In this document: positions 20,318 to 31,194 of the stretch, piece after piece
How positions within the stretch are numbered: the stretch's first letter is position 1
Layout: each line of letters begins with the position of its first letter
DNA from: Ascarosepion bandense
Taxonomy: Eukaryota; Mollusca; Cephalopoda; Sepiida; Sepiidae
DNA: 64,000 nt
NCBI GenBank assembly: GCA_037127315.1
Contig: JBBBDQ010000348.1
Location: forward strand, 2,479,501 to 2,543,500
Direction of reading: 5' to 3'
Translations under genes and position numbers: made by a program
The notes under the pieces: model-generated
The model's input: the letters and a program-made list of their open reading frames with translations, nothing else
Told to the model about the DNA's origin: nothing
Databases searched by the model: none

Positions 20318-20590
20318 TTACGCTTTCTAACACTGATTGAGCACTCTGGAAGAATGGGAGACTTTAAAAAACAGTAGCTACTCTAGCATCTACGCATCGT
20401 TCATTCAGCAATGAATTAGAACACTCTTAGCTTTTGGGCGTGTATAATGATAATATACACGCTAAAATGTCTGCCTCCTTCTGACGAGCGCCTGTAGCTC
20501 AGAGGTAGAATCGCTGGGTAAAAAGCAATCTTCTGTCTAACCGTACTGATGAGCTGTGATACAGCGAAACAGATCTGTCTGTGGATGACT
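20318..20590 (+). mobile_element. Ribozyme SINE, family H subtype A, with intact hammerhead
   Basis: The body starts TTTACGCTTTCTAACACTG, ATTGAGCACTCTGGAAGAAT. It contains a 9-bp hairpin GCGTGTATA/TATACACGC around ATGATAA (20438-20466, one base off), then a tRNA-like head with box A TAGCTCAGAGGTAGAA at about 20498. The box B half is deleted in this copy (GCTGGGTAAAAAG). It ends in the hammerhead 20535-20589 and then (TA)n, into which a mariner has inserted. Related copies: 4881, 33717, 37950, 55415. Pol III transcription followed by self-cleavage is inferred. Confidence 0.8.
20535..20589 (+). ncRNA. Type I hammerhead ribozyme in a SINE, intact core
   Basis: The elements in order are GTC, an internal-loop TAA, stem I strand CCGTA, CTGATGA (20546-20552), stem II GCTGT-GAT-ACAGC, GAAA (20566-20569), a minimal stem III CAG-AT-CTG closed by the A15.1-U16.1 pair, the cleavage triplet GTC, then TGTGG (20580-20584), AT, GAC. 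CCGTA pairs with TGTGG (two G-U wobbles) and the outer GTC pairs with GAC. Predicted cleavage is after C20579. Very short stem III is known in natural metazoan type I hammerheads. In-line activity is untested. Confidence 0.8.
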
Positions 20591-20610
20591 ATATATATAT
20601 ATATATATTA

Positions 20611-21303
20611 CGTTGTCCCAAAAGTTCATAAACACTTGCGAAATGTATCTATATGGTCCAGCACTATCGATACAATCGATGGGTTTAGAAAGGGCAAGAG
20701 ACATCGTCGGTTCCAAAACAAGATCGATTCGGCAAGTTATGTTGTGCGCTTGGTGGAACTTTGAAGGAATAGTGCATTCTGAGTTGGTTCCGAATGGTTG
20801 TTTCTGTCGGCAACTTGAGCGGGTCTACGAAAAGTTGAAGCAAAAGTACCCGGATCTGATCAACCGAAAGCGCGCTTTGATGCAGCAGGACAATGCAAAG
20901 CCACACACCGCCAGGAAGACCAAAGACAAGTTTGAAGAGCTGGACGGGGTTAAGGTTTTGCCACACACAGCCTACAGTCCTGACTGTGCTCCATCAGATT
21001 ACGGCCTTTTCCGCTCAATGCAATACTTTCTGGAGGGCCGCCGATTCGACTCGTTTGATGAAGTCGAGGAAGCGTTTCAAGAATTCTTTGATTCGAAGCC
21101 GGCTGAATAGTACTTTGACCAGATCCGAAAGCTTTCAGATTGATGGCAGAAAGTCTTCAAAAATGATGGTCTTTATTTTGAGCAATCATTTCTGTTGTTT
21201 TTGTGTGTAAAATTTTCATTTTTGCAAGTGTTTTCTGGTAACCTTAGATTTTGCGAGTAAAATTTCAATTTTTTTGCAAGTGTTTACGACCTTTTGGGAC
21301 AAC

Positions 21304-21304
<1 letters not shown>
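20611..21304 (+). mobile_element. Mariner element, internally deleted, with TIRs and TA duplication
   Basis: The terminal inverted repeats are CGTTGTCCCAAAAGTTCATA at the left and, reading inward from the right, GGTTGTCCCAAAAGGTCGTA, each continuing AACACTTGC. TA flanks both ends (20609-20610, 21305-21306). The target was the (TA)n tail of the ribozyme SINE. At 694 bp it is about half the usual 1.3 kb, because the transposase N-terminus and first catalytic Asp are deleted. Confidence 0.9.
20700..21190 (+). pseudogene. Mariner transposase, C-terminal half
   Basis: Residues in order: QVMLCAWWNFEGIVHSELVP, NGCFCRQLERVYEKL, QQDNAKPHTARKTKDKFEEL, HTAYSPDCAPSDYGLFRSM, FDEVEEAFQEFFDSKPAE. The second and third catalytic Asp regions (DNAKPH and APSDYGLF) are present. 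I count 35 residues between these aspartates, one more than the classic mariner 34. About seven codons are missing after VPNG. Two nonsense changes follow: a TAG at 21108 where the family has Trp, and a TGA near 21141 where it has Arg (a CGA to TGA change). Not functional. Confidence 0.85.
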
Positions 21305-21345
<41 letters not shown>

Positions 21346-21785
21346 GCGATTTGTTTGTTACTTAATAACACAGTATGTTAGCTTATCTTACAAATCGAAT
21401 TTATCTAGACTTAAAATACAATACAAACCCTTAGAGAAAAAACATATTATTTTTAAGCGAAATCTACAGCCATACAGTGTAAATTTTCTTTAAACTTAAT
21501 TATTAAAAAAACGAATGATTAGCGGACGAATGTTTATGTGGATTTTAGTCCTTATTTTTGCCTGGGGAACCCGCCCATTCAAGTTTGTAAAATTACAATA
21601 GGATTTGTTTTCGATGTTGTAAGTTTTGGTTTGATAATGGCTAAAAAGTTTTCTAAAACGCTTATGAAAATAAATATTTTGAAAAAATTCTCTATTTCCT
21701 TGTACTGACAAATTGCAAAAACATAAAGATGCTGGTTAAATAATAAGTGAAATATTAATTACATCTTTCCTTGTCTGCCTTATTT

Positions 21786-21831
<46 letters not shown>

Positions 21832-21835
<4 letters not shown>

Positions 21836-22068
21836 GATTCGTTGAAACATTATTTTTGATCGATACTCGTATTTAAGTAGATATTCTGTTTATGATCAAA
21901 GAGTATTATATATCTATTTCTACCAGTTTGATTATCTACGATAAATTTTTTTTACGAAAATGTGTGTCATTCGGCAGGATTCGAATCTGCGACCCCTTTC
22001 CACATAGGGGAAGCTACTAAATGATCTGGCGCGTCTTAGACCTCTCGACTACGAATGGCGAAGTCAAG
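21832..22068 (-). mobile_element. SINE with a type II (Leu/Ser-like) tRNA head (family T3)
   Basis: The minus strand has box A-like TAGTCGAGAGGTCTAAGACG, a long variable arm CCCC/GGGG, box B CAGATTCGAATCCTGCC, and the acceptor 3' strand CGAATGAC. This is the geometry of tRNAs with a long variable arm. A conserved tail follows (TTTTCGTAAAAAAAATTTATC, ATAGATATATAATACTC, AATACGAGTATCGATC). Other copies are at 33504-33716 and 53445-53735. The acceptor 5' strand is mutated, so it is not a functional tRNA gene. Confidence 0.7.
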
Positions 22069-22126
22069 TTAAATATAATTTAATATATATATTATATTAT
22101 AATTTAATATATATATTATATTATAA

Positions 22127-22164
<38 letters not shown>

Positions 22165-22289
22165 TTATATTATCTTATATTAAATTAAATATAATGTTAT
22201 ATATATATTTATCTATTTACTGTAAATTATATTTTAAAATATGTACAAATTGTTGTTTTTTTAATAAATATTTACAAGTCGGGTAAAAA

Positions 22290-23820
22290 GAATCTACCTC
22301 ATGCAATGGAGGGGTGCAATGGATGTAATCAAATGGTTCGAGAACCTTAGGGAAAAATTCTTGCCACTTTTCTACAATTTGCCATTGTGGATTTTTACAC
22401 GTCGACACCTGAGGACGTTTTCCCTCTTGCCCGTGAATTCGCGGAATTCTTCTGGGACATCTCAAAGGATGAAATCAAAATAATTTTGAACTGTAGAAAA
22501 TCAATTCTCAGCCACAACAACGAACAGTGGACATAAATTCAGCGGATAATTTCGATTTATTTATGGGATCCCTGGATTCTGCAGAAACTTCGGATCTAGT
22601 AGGGCTATTCCTATTGTACAACCTCTCGGCTTATAAAGAAATTGGCCCCAACAACATAGGACTCTATAGAGATAACGGACTCATGATAATAAATAAATCT
22701 ACTTGGGTAAGGTCGATAAAACTAGAAAATTAATTCATAAAGTCTTTGAATCTTTTGGTCTTAACATAGTAATTAATCCTAATATCAAGCAATTTGACTT
22801 CCTAGATATAACATTAGACTTAGTATCGAATACTGTCTAACCGTACATGAAAAATAATTCCAACCCAATCTATATAAACCCCAATTCTAATCACCAACCA
22901 TCCATTATCAAGCATATCCCATCATCAGTGGAAGGCCGCATTAACACCCACTCCTCAAATAAAGAAATATTCGATAAACACAAAATAATGTACGATAAAA
23001 TTCTTAAAAACCGTGGATATTAATCATCCAAAATTAACTTTGTCGAAAAATTCAAGAGCTCAGAAAGAAAAAATAGAAACAGGAAAATCATATGGTATAA
23101 CCCTCCTTTTAATCAGTTAGTTAACTTTAATCTGGGACATAATTTTATTTTAACTAATAAATAAGAATCATTCCAGAAATAACCCCCAAAGCAATATATT
23201 CAATAGGAATACAATAAAACTTAGCTATAGCTGCTTTAACAATCTAGAAAAAAATAATTAAATTACATAACAGTAAAATATTACAAGCAGACAACAAAAC
23301 TCTAAACACAATAACTATATATAACAATAATAACCCAATAACTCCAACAATAATACATGTCTGTCCCATCATAACAAACTTTGTAACTGTAGAAACTCAA
23401 ACCAATGCCCCATTCCTAATAAATATTTAACGAAATCCCTAATATATATGTGTTCGATTTCGTCCATGGAAAACTCCAAAGATAAAAAAAATATATATAT
23501 CGGAAACACCATTAACGTATTTAAAAGGCGCTTTTACAATCACCTCTCATCCTTCAATAACAAAGAGAAACAAAATATGACATCTTTTTCCAAACATTTT
23601 GGAATTTATAAAACGAAAATAAACACCTAAAGTTAAATGGAAAATTTTCAAACAAGCAAGAACAGCTAAATCAATTAAGGAACCATTTTTTCTTTGTCTG
23701 CAAGAAAACATTGAAATTATTAAATACATAAATATCGACAAACATTTAAACCAGAGGCATGAAACCACAGTAAACTGCAAACACATTAAAGAACTAACCT
23801 TATAATCATGTTAAAAATAC
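22290..23820 (+). pseudogene. Penelope-like element: reverse transcriptase and GIY-YIG endonuclease
   Basis: Frame-broken but colinear PLE ORF. Motif A region AIVDFYTS, then EDVFPLAREFAEFFWDISKD (22385-22470), FDLFMGSLDSAETSDLVGLF (22550-22610) and GLYRDNGL (22659-22685) match PLE RT, except that the second catalytic Asp of YRDD is Asn. KQFDFLDITLDLVSNTV (22790-22840), INPNSNHQPSIIKHIP and RKIIWYNPPFNQ follow. A Cys-rich linker LCNCRNSNQCPIPNKYL (23370-23415) leads into the endonuclease: IYIGNTINVFKRRFYNHLSS (23490-23555). Several stops and frameshifts make it dead. The element encodes the enzyme type thought to prime insertion at exposed 3' ends. Confidence 0.85.
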
Positions 23821-24438
23821 TGCAAAAGCCAAAACTAGGATCCCCTAGAGACGATAAACCTTCATAGTACTAACAACACTCCCACATCAAATTTTACCTC
23901 TTGCACACCACAAACTATAATCTAATTCAAAGTCCTATAGAAAAAAGTGATTTTCTAAATTCAAAATTAAGGTTAAATATACAACATTTAAATTAATTAT
24001 AAAAACGGTACTTAAATACAAAAATATTCTATAATTGTACAAATAAACATTAAGGATAGGTTCAATCCCATCCCTTCCCACCCTTTACACCTCCTTACTC
24101 TCCACATCTGATAAATCCAAAATATAAAGGGTATCCAGGCGGCCATAAAAACATATAAACCATCTTAATGTTAAATCTGTCAACAAAATTCCCGACACTT
24201 TCATTATTCAACTATATCACTTACCCACCCCACTTTCTTTAAATTTCTAACGGACTTTTTACAAGACTTATTCTCTTATCGCTAACCTCCACCAACTTCC
24301 CATACACAACTCGCCAAATATAAGAAAAGAGGCTTTCCATTCCTTTCTACACCACCTGAAGAGACATTGTAAGTCCAATGTCGAAACAAAATGTACAATT
24401 TGTAGCGGATATCTATAAAAAAATTACGTGTTCTAAAA

Positions 24439-24440
<2 letters not shown>
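23821..24440 (+). mobile_element. PLE 3' terminal region
   Basis: Non-coding, C-rich, G-poor sequence continues from the ORF end to the hammerhead at 24356 and (TA)n at 24447. It aligns with 16600-17700. It completes the best PLE copy in the window (22290-24440). Confidence 0.7.
24356..24414 (+). ncRNA. Type I hammerhead ribozyme in a PLE terminus, intact core
   Basis: CTGAAGA, stem II GACATTG/CAATGTC (7 perfect bp), GAAA at 24383-24386, stem III CAAA/TTTG around ATGTACAA, then TA with predicted cleavage after 24404, then GCGG. The stem I strand upstream (CACCAC) pairs only partly with GCGG. Hammerheads of this kind in PLE terminal repeats are established in the literature. Confidence 0.75.
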
Positions 24441-24446
<6 letters not shown>

Positions 24447-24502
<56 letters not shown>

Positions 24503-24520
24503 AAGAAAGAGAGAGAGAGA
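24447..24520. repeat. Compound microsatellite (TA)n-(GA)n
   Basis: TA repeats to 24477 pass into GA repeats to about 24520, directly after the PLE end. Confidence 0.95.
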
Positions 24521-24529
24521 ATAATGTAT

Positions 24530-25965
24530 ATGGATCGATGACTTTTTACATTAAGATTTCAATTAAAATCTCTATGTACATATAATTTATTTTTACAGTA
24601 CTTGCTGTAAAATGTCAAGGCAACTCATGATTGTTTTTATTCAAAAGTGATTTTCAATTCGACTTATCTTGCAAGTTTTGATTTATTTATTAGGTGACAA
24701 TAAGCGACAGTAGTGCAATTAATTCGCACAAAATATAACAACCACATTTACTACCTCCTTCTCAGAAAGAAGCTGTTCGTTTTGGTGGTAATAAAACAAA
24801 AATATATTCTTGTTATACATGGAAGATATATACCGCCCCCAAAAAAGGGGGTGTACATTTTAGCGGACGATACATTTACTGTAAAATGAATTGACTTTCA
24901 CGGTATTATTCGCAAAATTATTTTATAAGGTTCATGTATCCTTCGGTCAAAACCATTCCGGTAGTAAATATATTCATTTACATGCATTCATAACAAAAGA
25001 ACCCCAATAACAATAACATATGCTTCCAAGCAGTAACCCAACAATACATGTTCTTTCAATAAGAATTCCTCGAGCATGAAAATATACATGAAATATTATA
25101 ACGAAAATAGACATGTCGTCATATTATCCTTTCAAATTGATTTGCATATAACCTTATCTGCAATCAATCAATCAATAAACATCAAAATAACTTTTATATA
25201 TGCATACAACATTCCATTGCCAAAGCAGATTTTTAGGATGAATAAAAAATAAATACAATATACAATTTATACAGTAATACACAAAAGTCGCCTCCTCCCA
25301 CGCTTTTCACAAGAACTGATGCGTGAAGGAAGAGCAGATTACGGATTGTACATCTTCCACGTCACTGACAGGAAAGAATTTATCATCTTTCAGTTAGCTT
25401 TCTGTATTTAAAAGCGACTCACTTTTGGCTGAACAAAATAAAAGTATGAGATGCTCGCCCTGAAGTATAACTGCCTGAGGCAGCACTCTTTATTGCACTA
25501 GCGACGGAAGATTGGTAGTCATACCAATGCCAGTGCAACCCACGGATGCGGAGGTTAGACAATCTTTGTATTTCCCCGAGTGTACACTGTCCCCAGTGTG
25601 TATCTCTGACAAAAAAAAACAAAAACAAAAAACAAATATGTATGTTAGTCGCACGACAGTTACGATATCAAGGATGCCTACATTACATATGTCCGATTCA
25701 ACATCAAATATATATTTAAATAAACTTTCCTGTAAATATTCACGATTTAGGAAGATATTAATTTACAACACATGTATACTCAACCGTGAAAATAATAAAT
25801 AAAATCTTCAAATTCTCGAAACCGTCGTTATCAAACAAACAAAACAATAACAAAATTAAATATATAAGTAGTAACAATCTTATAAAATGCCTATAACAGT
25901 AGGGCTGTAATTTTTGGAAGAAGAACGAAATAGTTTAAAACATGAAAATTACAATTTTTGAGACT
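24530..25965. other. No recognised feature
   Basis: AT-rich DNA. The segment 25290-25610 is richer in GC and has short frames on both strands, none resembling a family I know. Confidence 0.35.
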
Positions 25966-25970
25966 AAACT

Positions 25971-26605
25971 ATCGCCCGGTTCACACACCACCCACATCTA
26001 TTGAACAGGTGAAGAGGCTCATCTCTTGTTTCCTGTTTAGGATGCGGTTTCCGGTTTTCACTTTTCCAATCTTTTAACTCTTTTCTTTTTTTTCTTTTTT
26101 TTTCTCAATTGGAGTAGATAGACCAAACTATCGCCCGGTTCACACTCCACCCACATCTATTGAACAGGTGAAGAGGCTCATCCTTTGTTTCCTGTTTAGG
26201 ATGTGGTTTCCGATTTTCTCTTTTCCAATCTTTTCACTCTTTTCTTTTTTCTTTTTTTTTTTTCAATTGGAGTAGATAGACTAAACTATCGCCCGGTTCA
26301 CACTCCACCCACATCTATTGAACAGGTGAAGAGGCTCATCCCTTGTTTCCTGTTTAGGATGCGGTTTCCGGTTTTCTCTTTTCAAGTCTTTTCACTCTTT
26401 TATTTTTTTTCCCAATTGGAGTAGATAGACTAAACAATCGCCCGGTTCACACTCCACCCACGTCTATTGAACAGGTGAAGAGGCTCATCCCTTGTTCCCT
26501 GTTTAGGATGTGGTTTCCGGCTTTCTCTTTTCCATTCTTTTTACCCTTATGTAGCCCCCTGCGCATCAGTGGCGTTATCGCCTTACTTGGGGTGATAATT
26601 AAAAA
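25971..26605 (+). repeat. LINE family A 3' UTR minisatellite plus tail
   Basis: Four units start at 25971, 26130, 26288 and 26437 (period 149-159 bp), each ATCGCCCGGTTCACACTCC, CATCTATTGAACAGGTGAAG, AGGCTCATCCCTTGTTTCC then a T-rich run and CAATTGGAGTAGATAGAC. The last unit runs straight into the family A tail (TAGCCCCCTGCGC, CAGTGGCG, CCTTACTTGGGGTGA) at 26546-26600, so the array lies in a LINE 3' UTR. Confidence 0.85.
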
Positions 26606-26929
26606 TTAAGTTACCTTCCTTACACCATGTAACTTTTTTTCAAATCAGCATCACGTTCTTACGTGTATGATCAAAGCACGTAACGATTAAAGCACAAGAT
26701 ATTCATAGCTAAAAACCTTTCATAACATACAACAACATTAATAACGTCTTAACAACAAGCCCCCTAGAGACGACCTTGGATAAGATTGAAAGTACTTGGG
26801 ACTATAAAAATAAAAATGAAAATAAAATTGCTAAAAATACATACGGCGTTTTTCTTGCTGTTTTTACTTACCATGCTAAGAAACTTATTTATAACTGCGA
26901 GAGGATTAAAATAAGATGTATCAAAATTA

Positions 26930-27200
26930 TATAATTAAACATGCTCATACACATATAGTTTTATAACTATATGTGTATGATAAATTGATAAATCTATTGA
27001 TTAAGGTGCTCAATATCCTGAATTATGCGTGTAAAAGTATGAAAGTGGGTGCATAGACTATTTTGTGCTTAAACTCATATTTCACGCCTGATGATTTCGT
27101 TAAAGCATGAAACAGACTGTCGCCGCTGGGTTTTAAGCTTCGTGTCCACTTCGGGACGTTTATACATACATTTAATCCCAGTAAAACATCACAGTCGAGA
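26930..27200 (+). mobile_element. PLE remnant with hammerhead core
   Basis: A perfect palindrome (TCATACACATATAG and complement, 26946-26981) precedes a hammerhead-like core at 27088-27113: CTGATGA, TTTCGTTAAAGCAT, GAAACAG. The core bases are intact, but stem II has only scattered pairs. The flank GATTAAGGTGCTCAATATCC resembles other PLE ends. Confidence 0.45.
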
Positions 27201-27529
27201 ATTTATTAAATAAATTTATTTTGTCGATGGTATTTAACAAATCTTATATACGATTTGATTCCATGTTTAAAATTATGGACATTTGCTTAATATTGACAGA
27301 CTTAAAGCAGGATCTTTGCTGTTTGGCAAAATTCTTTGAAAAAGGTTTTCAGTACTTTATAAATATCGGCAAAGTGTGACAATAGACTTTATTTCGGATG
27401 TATTCAATTTATTTGTTTCATTAAATCGTTTTTGTTCTCAGTTTATAAAAATATTCTCGCTGATTTTTCATGGAAAGTAATGTTTTATTTACAAAAATTA
27501 GCAAGAAATATGTCACTTAAAGTATTGCC

Positions 27530-28390
27530 AATCGCGAGCCACTATATTTTTCCATCTTTTGAGGCTAACCACGAGTCAGACTATTTTTTTTTTTTTACAT
27601 CTTCATGAAAATGAACTTCCTTCTCCGGCCATGGGCCATCGATTGAAACAAATGATAATCAAACGGGGTAATGTTTGCTAAATACGGCAGGTTAGGTAAA
27701 ACACCCCATTTAAAAATTTCAAATAGGTTTTTATAGTATATCAGCCTTTTTCTTTCAATACTCGGCTTAAAAGCATCATCTGTAATCGATGGCGATCTCC
27801 TTTGATGATTTCGTTCGGTTTGGACAGCTCATAATATACTACACAACAGCTGATCCCATCAAATGCAGAACAGAAACTTCGAACCATGGATATTCGCTAT
27901 GTTGATGCATAGCCGAGCTTACCCCACGACCTTGTATCGTAATGTATTCACTTTTGTTCGCCAGACATGATACGAGGCAAAAAACATTAATTTTAGCCGT
28001 TGAAGACGCCGTTCGATGTCTCTCGCCTTCAACTCGTACTGCACTCACTGTCCTTGCTTTTGAATAATTCCTAATGCTTACAAACGTTTCGAAACTGTTG
28101 TGTGATCAACTCTTAATAATTCTGCAAGTCCAGCTTATGCTTGATATGAGTCTTCGCGAAGTAATGTCTCCAATTCTTTGTTTTCACACTTTTTCGGTGC
28201 ACGAGAGTGTTCTTTACTTTCAACATCAAAAGAAATATTTTTGAAGCATCTGATTGCGTTGTTTTCGACCGAGAATGATCGCCATAAACCTCAACAAGAA
28301 TTCTATGTGCTTCAGCTGCAAATTATTTTTAATTAAGTTGTGCAGTAAAATTCTCCGCAAAACCCGATATGTTTAACGCTTCGAAAAAAA
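27530..28390 (-). pseudogene. Mariner transposase remnant (mellifera/Hsmar1-like)
   Basis: The minus strand reads AAEAHRILVEVYGDHSRSKT, then KKCENKELETLLREDSYQ, LAELLRVDHTTVSKRL, ALGIIQKQ, YELKARDIERRLQ (the two N-terminal helix-turn-helix blocks), KLGYASTQRISMV, DQL...YYELSKPNE, and ITPFDYHLFQSMAHG (third catalytic region, FD for SD). The second catalytic block (DNARPH) is deleted. There are many stops and shifts. TIRs were not found. An old copy. Confidence 0.75.
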
Positions 28391-28534
28391 CAAAGTTGTT
28401 TATACATCGGCAAAATTACATACACTGAATTTCAAGATTATAGTATTTCCTTTTGTGTTGCCATCTGAGACTATACGAAAACAGTTCTTGGAACGCCATC
28501 TGCTGGAAAACAGCAAGAACTTATTCAAGGTCTT

Positions 28535-28670
28535 AATATTATTCAAAATATGTATAATAAATAGGTAATACCCAACAACATCTTTACCTACATTTATTTT
28601 ACTAAACGCATTGTGACAGCCTTCAAAACCTAACCATAATCCTAATATACACAATGCTTCAAGCAAACTT
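28535..28670. repeat. Dispersed repeat, copy 1
   Basis: GTATAATAAATAGGTAATAC, CATTGTGACAGCCTTCAAAA and CAATGCTTCAAGCAAA match 29505-29640 in the same orientation. Family unknown. Confidence 0.65.
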
Positions 28671-28689
28671 TCCTATCCCTACACCTGAG

Positions 28690-29083
28690 CAAGGATGAAT
28701 TTGCAACCTTCAGGTGAGTATTTGAACTGTCCGAGAAAAGTACAAAGATAGAATGCCAAATCATCTTCCTAAAACGATATCTTAAATCAACACGGTTCCC
28801 AACACTATCGGGAGCGACCACTTCCCGGCATGCCTCAAGTTACCAAGCCACAAACATTCGTTGGACTGCCTGTATGAGTTCTGCATAATCTTTCATCTTA
28901 ATAATAACATCAACGTTTTGACGATGAAACTTTACTTTCAGTAAGTTTGTGGCCTTCTTCATTACACCATGATGTTTATTAGAAAAGATTATATAAAAAA
29001 AAATTTCAAAAAAAAATTACAAAAATACTTTGGTAACCACAAAAGGAAGAAAAAAATAAAAAATAAGTAAATAAAACAAAATA

Positions 29084-29144
<61 letters not shown>

Positions 29145-29500
29145 AAATAAAGTAAAATAAAATACAAGATGTTACGCACATAAACACGTACACATGACAC
29201 ACTAGTCATAAAAGGCCCTCTTCCATTTTGGCAAAAGTCAAACTAACGGTCAGGTCAACACATACGTAGATAAACTACATATTAAAACACACTGATACCA
29301 TCAGACCATAAAGATCCCAACTATCAATCACACATATATATATATACCATAAACACACACACATACATACTCTAGCACACACACACACGCACACACACAC
29401 TCACTACAATTAGCGACAGCAGCAGCAGCCAGGAAGGACCATTCGTTGAAAGGCACGGACTCAAACATAAGCTCTTCTACCATTCTGAATATAAGATTTT
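28690..29500. other. No recognised gene; microsatellites
   Basis: Contains (TCTA)n-(TA)n at 29092-29142 and CA-rich runs at 29340-29400. Nothing else was recognised. Confidence 0.45.
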
Positions 29501-29504
29501 ATTC

Positions 29505-29640
29505 TCAAAATATTAATGTATAATAAATCGGTAATACCCAACAATTTATTTACCTTCCTTTATTTTACAAAAAACGCATTGTGACAGCCTTCAAAACGCT
29601 ACCATATTTCTAATATGCACAGTGCTTTAAGCAAAGTACA
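29505..29640. repeat. Dispersed repeat, copy 2
   Basis: A direct repeat of 28535-28670 at about 80% by eye. See that entry. Confidence 0.65.
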
Positions 29641-29679
29641 AAACCTTCCTATTCAAAATATATTTCACTGTTATTTAAA

Positions 29680-30359
29680 CAAAGGGTTACAGTTTTTATT
29701 CATTTTGTTTTGAAAATTACATCCTCCGAATGGGAGCATCTATTCACCATGTATTGTCTTTTGACGATTTCTAAAGTAACTCGATCAATTTCGAGTATTC
29801 TTTCAGATTGTTTTTTTAAAAGAATCTGGAAATACCTTCTTGGGAAAGATCTGGAAATACGTTCTTGGTATTTTCAGCTCATAGTGGCAGTGGTCACTCT
29901 TCTAGATCCTTTAGTACTAATTCTGGCGTCTCTGTCTTTGTTCCTACTTTTTTCTTGTTTGTCATCACCTTCATGATGGCGTCAGGTCTCAACTTGGTCC
30001 CTACACGATTTACTCTTGTTTCGAAATTAAGTCTGATCAACTCATTATGTTTAAATTGGCAGTTATCTTAAAATGTGTGTTGTGAATGCGAGTAAAGGAT
30101 GGTTGTTAAAGGATATCTGGTAATATTAACGACTTCAAAACAAAATGGCTGTCTATTAATCATCTGAGAACGATTTTCTAACTTCAATTAAAATGGCTTA
30201 TGCTAATCTCCAGTATAAGTGACTTGTTGTGCCTTCTAGATCTAACATTCTCGGTTGATATGAAGAGAAAAATCTATATCGAATCTATCACAAGATTCGC
30301 TAATAAGAAAGTTCGTTTATTGTGTACAGCTGAAACTACTTGGATGTTCGACACAATAC

Positions 30360-30360
<1 letters not shown>
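29680..30360. other. No recognised feature
   Basis: Overlapping short frames at 29710-30071 (one Ser-rich, SAHSGSGHSSRSFSTNSG) have no family signature. An internal near-duplication CTGGAAATACSTTCTTGG occurs at 29826 and 29853. (TA)n starts at 30362. Confidence 0.35.
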
Positions 30361-30411
<51 letters not shown>

Positions 30412-30417
30412 TATATA

Positions 30418-30875
30418 GTGTATCGAGAAAGCAGATAATGTTCTAAACATATACTGTTAAATATAACAGACAATGAATGTCTCTTATTTTTAATCATCAG
30501 CCGTTCTAAACATTGTATTTTGGAATTTAATTTCAGGTGAAAATAGAAACAAAAATTCTACAACATTTGGATAGTTTTTTATTATGTTGGTTCTAAGCTT
30601 TCGACGCACCTGAGCCATCTTCAGAGAGGTTACAAGGACGTTAACATAAAAAACCACCATAATACGTCATAGAACCGTATTACAAATTTACGAACTGCGT
30701 TTGCTATTTGGCAACTGATATCGTTGCTTAGCAAAGTTTTATGTCAACACAAGATTAAATAGTCGCTTATGGTGGATGTTTTTATGTTAACATCTTTGTA
30801 ACCTCTCTGAAGATGGCTCATGTAAGCCGAAAGCTTAGAAACAACTTAATTAAAAAAATATCCAAATTTTGGAGA

Positions 30876-30880
<5 letters not shown>
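30418..30880. repeat. PLE foldback with an intact hammerhead core in each arm
   Basis: The left arm (30560-30660) and right arm (30778-30880) are inverted. The left carries a minus-strand core at 30600-30625 (CTGAAGA, TGGCT/CGTCG, GAAA). The right carries a plus-strand core at 30807-30833 (CTGAAGA, TGGCT/AAGCC around CATGT, GAAAGC). Shared landmarks are GTAACCTCT and AAAACCACC...GTTAACAT. (TA)n-(TG)n follows at 30890. A related unit is at 54122-54370. Confidence 0.7.
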
Positions 30881-30946
<66 letters not shown>

Positions 30947-30949
30947 ATA

Positions 30950-31190
30950 TTTTGACAGCAATGCCCTTTTTGTACAGGATATTTTGAAAATGATTGGCTA
31001 GGCTTTGCAATAAACCTGTTATATTTTTTTGCAGGGGCCTAAGAGATTTATTTCGGTGTCATAGGGAATGTCAAGAAAATCGAAATATTAATTATGAATA
31101 TAACCACAATAATAAATTATAAATTTAACGTAGGCTACAGTTCGTACTAAAAGGGATGAATATAATATTGTATTTAAATGTTTGATAATT
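30950..31190. other. No recognised feature
   Basis: AT-rich spacer between a microsatellite and a LINE remnant. Confidence 0.3.
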
Positions 31191-31194
31191 AAAT

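Noticed and set aside
20685..20966. Minus-strand 93-codon open frame
   Set aside because: It is antisense to the mariner transposase remnant.
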